From contig JACKPZ010000003.1 of NCBI GenBank assembly GCA_024233135.1, positions 62,001-126,000 of the forward strand: DNA of 64,000 nucleotides, read 5' to 3'. Numbering within the stretch: position 1 is the first letter of the stretch; each line of letters opens with the position of its first letter. A program made the translations under genes and the position numbers. The notes beneath the pieces are model-generated. The model worked only from the letters and a program-made list of their open reading frames with translations. It had not been told where the DNA came from and ran no database searches. Source of the stretch: Akkermansiaceae bacterium. GTDB lineage: Bacteria > Verrucomicrobiota > Verrucomicrobiia > Verrucomicrobiales > Akkermansiaceae. Shown here in pieces: positions 62,601 to 64,000 of the stretch.

Positions 62601-63429
62601 CCCGACCCGCCCGCAGCCGGTAGCGGAAGGACTCCCGCGCCGGATCGAGCCGGTAAACCCAGCGGCCTTCGGCCTCCTCCATCGGCTGCACCACCACCAA
62701 GCCACTCTCAAATTCAAGCTCGGCCTCCACGTTGCTACGATTTCCCTCGTACCTCGCCGAAATCTCGATCGCCTGCCCTTCCAGCACCTCCACATCCCCC
62801 GGATTCACTTCGAATCGTCCCGCCCCCACCGTCCCGACATCGGAAAACGGAGCCACCGCCCGCACCATCAGGCGCACCGTGTCGGAGGGCCGCACGACCA
62901 GCGCAACCACCAGGATCAGCAAGAGCGCCGCCACCGGCCAGCGCCAGCGTCCCGCGGTCGAAACCGCGCCTACCTCCCTCGCCGCATCCACGCTGCCGAC
63001 ATCCGTTTCGGCCGCATCGACCAGCACATCCATCAGCTCAGGAGATACCCGCGCATCGCCTGCCAACTCGAGCGCCGTGCTGAGGCGTTCCTCCATTTCC
63101 GGATGGCGGCCCTCGAGCCACCTCGCGATCCGCACCAGGCCGATCTTTTTCGCCAGCGGCGAAAAACCACGCTGCGCCGCCACCAGAACCGCCACCACCC
63201 ACGCTCCGAACACCGCCCACCGTGCCGCCCCGGGCATGGGCGCGAAAAGCAGGTCCAGCGCCATCGCCACCAGCAGGCCACCCAGCACCGCGCAGCCGGT
63301 CACCAGCAGCGCGCGGAAGAGTTGCACGCGACGAATCCGCCGCCTCACCAAGGCGAGACAGCCTTCGATCCGCTCCCGGCTCGATTCGCTCATTTCCCCA
63401 CTACGCATGACATCGCTCTCTTTTCCCAT
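59689..63429 (-). CDS. Large DUF4175-like membrane protein with Ala/Glu-rich coiled coil
   Basis: A 1246-aa protein. Two N-terminal transmembrane helices (about 39-60 and 67-86) and a third (about 167-186) precede an extracytoplasmic beta-rich part (F-E-V-N-P-G-D-V-E-V-L near 210). A very long Ala/Glu/Gln/Arg coiled coil from about 540 to 1200 follows, and the protein ends near Y-F-Q-N-M-A-K. The plan matches DUF4175-type proteins of PVC and other bacteria. It is transcribed with a Bat/VWA-type gene upstream and a cyclase-fold gene downstream. The function is unknown; a cell-envelope scaffold is possible. Two later ATGs (63408 and 63393) are alternative starts. Confidence 0.75.
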   Translation of the reverse strand: MGKESDVMRSGEMSESSRERIEGCLALVRRRIRRVQLFRALLVTGCAVLGGLLVAMALDLLFAPMPGAARWAVFGAWVVAVLVAAQRGFSPLAKKIGLVRIARWLEGRHPEMEERLSTALELAGDARVSPELMDVLVDAAETDVGSVDAAREVGAVSTAGRWRWPVAALLLILVVALVVRPSDTVRLMVRAVAPFSDVGTVGAGRFEVNPGDVEVLEGQAIEISARYEGNRSNVEAELEFESGLVVVQPMEEAEGRWVYRLDPARESFRYRLRAGRVESDTWTATVWPEPRLVEPMVRLEFPAYTGLAPEERSLGKEVEAVVGTSLVLSAGVNTPVETSWLALGDGRWAEGEIETSASSGRVRMERVLATGDRGAAAWMLKHRLGEAMEAAGFELEAVEDRAPEVVLLSPLRREIRVRPDEVVDLRYEVVEDFGLARVSVAAEAGRKGRIELGQVLPERYGARERMSFRGGAEVAVGELRDRLGGAREIHVRLVAEDARPEELGGPGRGESEWLILKIDENAESLSRQALREEHRDAIESLEQAMRKTREARERMDWKREDLLQDVKRPDVEKVREEVNERMAEAEQALEELSQRMEEGIHARKADEVREASEKVSESAENFEEVALQDDRESREEKLDAAREQADEALEMMRRALDEVREDGSQVDDLARMEELAQQQRELAREAAEQAAAEAPDEAWEQRQEQMEAALRQQLHERPEAKAEALARESERAKALAEEARMQSEMQENLEAMAEQAAGSETSMEALKEELVEAQRELASEARESVQESDAGESPMSEAADHAEQAARQGQAEDLPKMAEEGRLAAEAMREAAGAEEPKAGQEKSSAEETGKSNQAETLAERQEHLAEAAEALAEGDFEQAAESLEAASSAQDLADAVREALAQEQAAIAQDARQQVADARESRSELADHLPEAAAEAQQAREAMAEGAMSEAAAEASEASEAMGEAAAKAGEMAESAGTPEAQVQAREVVELAERQQQVAEAAKALAQGDVGEALEQLQAMQAAESAEVAAEMMSEPEFLGDPLGEAEREAQAARDHAQQASTQGIEGQQAQAAGEHGKSSEDWQQAAEALEQASEMLAAQAAEAAQHASGSNRAPVDASSLAEAFQQASQASEAASGAQAADHAQQASQALQQAAAEGRARMQGRRSQGQPGQPGEQPGDFPQEGPRMPDADPGVPPELAKLGISAEDWEKIQAGLRSDVGAGGAEGLPEDYRELVKEYFQNMAK

Positions 63430-63441
63430 TCCGAGTTTCGT

Positions 63442-64000
63442 TTAGGGCAAGCCTCCCCCGCGACGCACCACCCACTCGCCGGCGAGCAGGGCCGCAAAAA
63501 GCGTCAGCACCACCCAGTGATCCCAAAGCGACGTCTCCCGCACCTCCTCCTTTTTCTCGCGCCCTCCGAGGAAAAGATCGGCGATCCCGCCGCCATCCCG
63601 GAACACCTTCCCACCCGAGAGATCCGCCACGGTCTGCAGCAGCGGCAGGTTCAGCGTGGTCTCCGCCAGCTCCACCGGCCCTCGCGAGCCGACCACTCGA
63701 AACCCGGCACCCACCCCATCGACCGACTCTTCCCGCATGAGCGCCCGCGCGCTTCCGCCGACGATCCGCACCTCATACCGACCCGCCTCCGCGAAAGGCC
63801 CGGCCCGCCCTTCGTGCAAACCGTTCGAGTTCTCCACCGCCGTCAGACCGACGGTCGCCACCACCGCCCCGTCGCGCAACACCTCCGCCTGCAGATCGTC
63901 CGACACCACCGGATTCATCTCGCCGTCTCGCAGACGCGCCGTAAGCCGCACCTCGTCGTCCGGCGTGTAGGTAAGTTGATCCGTCCCCAGCCGCACGCGC
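63442..64000 (-). CDS. C-terminal part of a VWA/Bat-type membrane protein (partial)
   Basis: The frame is open from the window edge. The visible 186 residues hold a beta-sandwich-like region (L-T-Y-T-P-D-D-E-V-R-L-T-A-R, then A-E-A-G-R-Y-E-V-R), then L-A-D-L-like D-L-S-G-G-K-V-F near 128. One transmembrane helix (W-V-V-L-T-L-F-A-A-L-L-A-G-E-W-V-V-R) and an R-R-G-G-G tail end the protein. Such ends are found in large VWA or glutamine-amidotransferase-like membrane proteins of the MoxR-Bat clusters. The rest of the gene is outside the window. Confidence 0.6.
   Translation of the reverse strand, partial: RVRLGTDQLTYTPDDEVRLTARLRDGEMNPVVSDDLQAEVLRDGAVVATVGLTAVENSNGLHEGRAGPFAEAGRYEVRIVGGSARALMREESVDGVGAGFRVVGSRGPVELAETTLNLPLLQTVADLSGGKVFRDGGGIADLFLGGREKKEEVRETSLWDHWVVLTLFAALLAGEWVVRRGGGLP

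Noticed and set aside
59946..63083. A 1045-codon open frame on the plus strand, Pro/Ala/Ser-rich
   Set aside because: It is exactly opposite the Ala/Glu coiled-coil region of the minus-strand DUF4175-like gene. Its composition is that of the reverse complement of GCN/GAN-rich codons, and there is no recognisable domain.

Overview
The window is a 64 kb, mostly GC-rich chromosomal stretch from a free-living, Gram-negative, heterotrophic bacterium. The gene repertoire fits Verrucomicrobiota, most likely Verrucomicrobiales. Supporting signs are a giant calcium-repeat (TSP3) surface protein, multidomain secreted glycosidase-like proteins, a squalene-cyclase-fold/DUF4175 operon typical of the PVC group, TonB/ExbBD genes, an oxidative deoxysugar pathway, and GC-rich hairpin repeats between genes. 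No rRNA, tRNA or CRISPR array was seen. The assignment is inferred from gene families and composition, because no 16S gene is present.

Left part (1-36 kb), ordinary chromosome with small modules. A TetR/SRPBCC/VOC cluster with a PhnB-AHSA1 fusion (0.3-3.3 kb) is followed by a TPR protein, a hairpin-repeat cluster, argG and a CcoI-like copper ATPase. Next come a PocR-AraC regulator, a membrane Ser/Thr kinase with HEAT-like repeats, a cysteine desulfurase, a membrane metalloprotease, adenosine deaminase and a 1264-aa secreted GH-A-like enzyme. From 18.5 to 25.6 kb lie a beta-helix acyltransferase-like protein, a PhoB/PhoR pair, tandem PilT/PilU ATPases with a membrane protein, and a coupled HupE pair. 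rpoA-rplQ, an AP2-like small protein, a photolyase, a four-gene electrophile/redox operon (pirin, YceI, old yellow enzyme, FMN reductase) and pyruvate carboxylase complete the part.

Middle part (36.4-46.4 kb), the accessory region. It holds a 2356-residue membrane-anchored protein with TSP3 repeats, HAF-like motifs and a C-terminal zinc N-acetylmuramoyl-L-alanine amidase domain. An AT-rich gene for a signal-peptide/TM-anchored protein overlaps its stop codon by 8 bp. Upstream are a one-domain AraC-type regulator with an 8-bp G tract before its start, and an intact ISAs1-family element. The layout resembles a polymorphic toxin with its immunity gene and is the best candidate here for an undescribed system.

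Right part (46.4-64 kb). cimA (isoleucine pathway) is followed by PBP2, an ABC-F ATPase, and an outer-membrane-protein/TonB/ExbB/ExbD/coiled-coil operon. A three-gene L-fucose-type oxidative operon (aldo/keto reductase, fuconolactonase-like hydrolase, Zn-dehydrogenase) comes next. The window ends in a minus-strand operon of a VWA/Bat-type membrane protein (partial), a 1246-aa DUF4175-like Ala/Glu coiled-coil membrane protein, and a secreted terpene-cyclase-fold protein.
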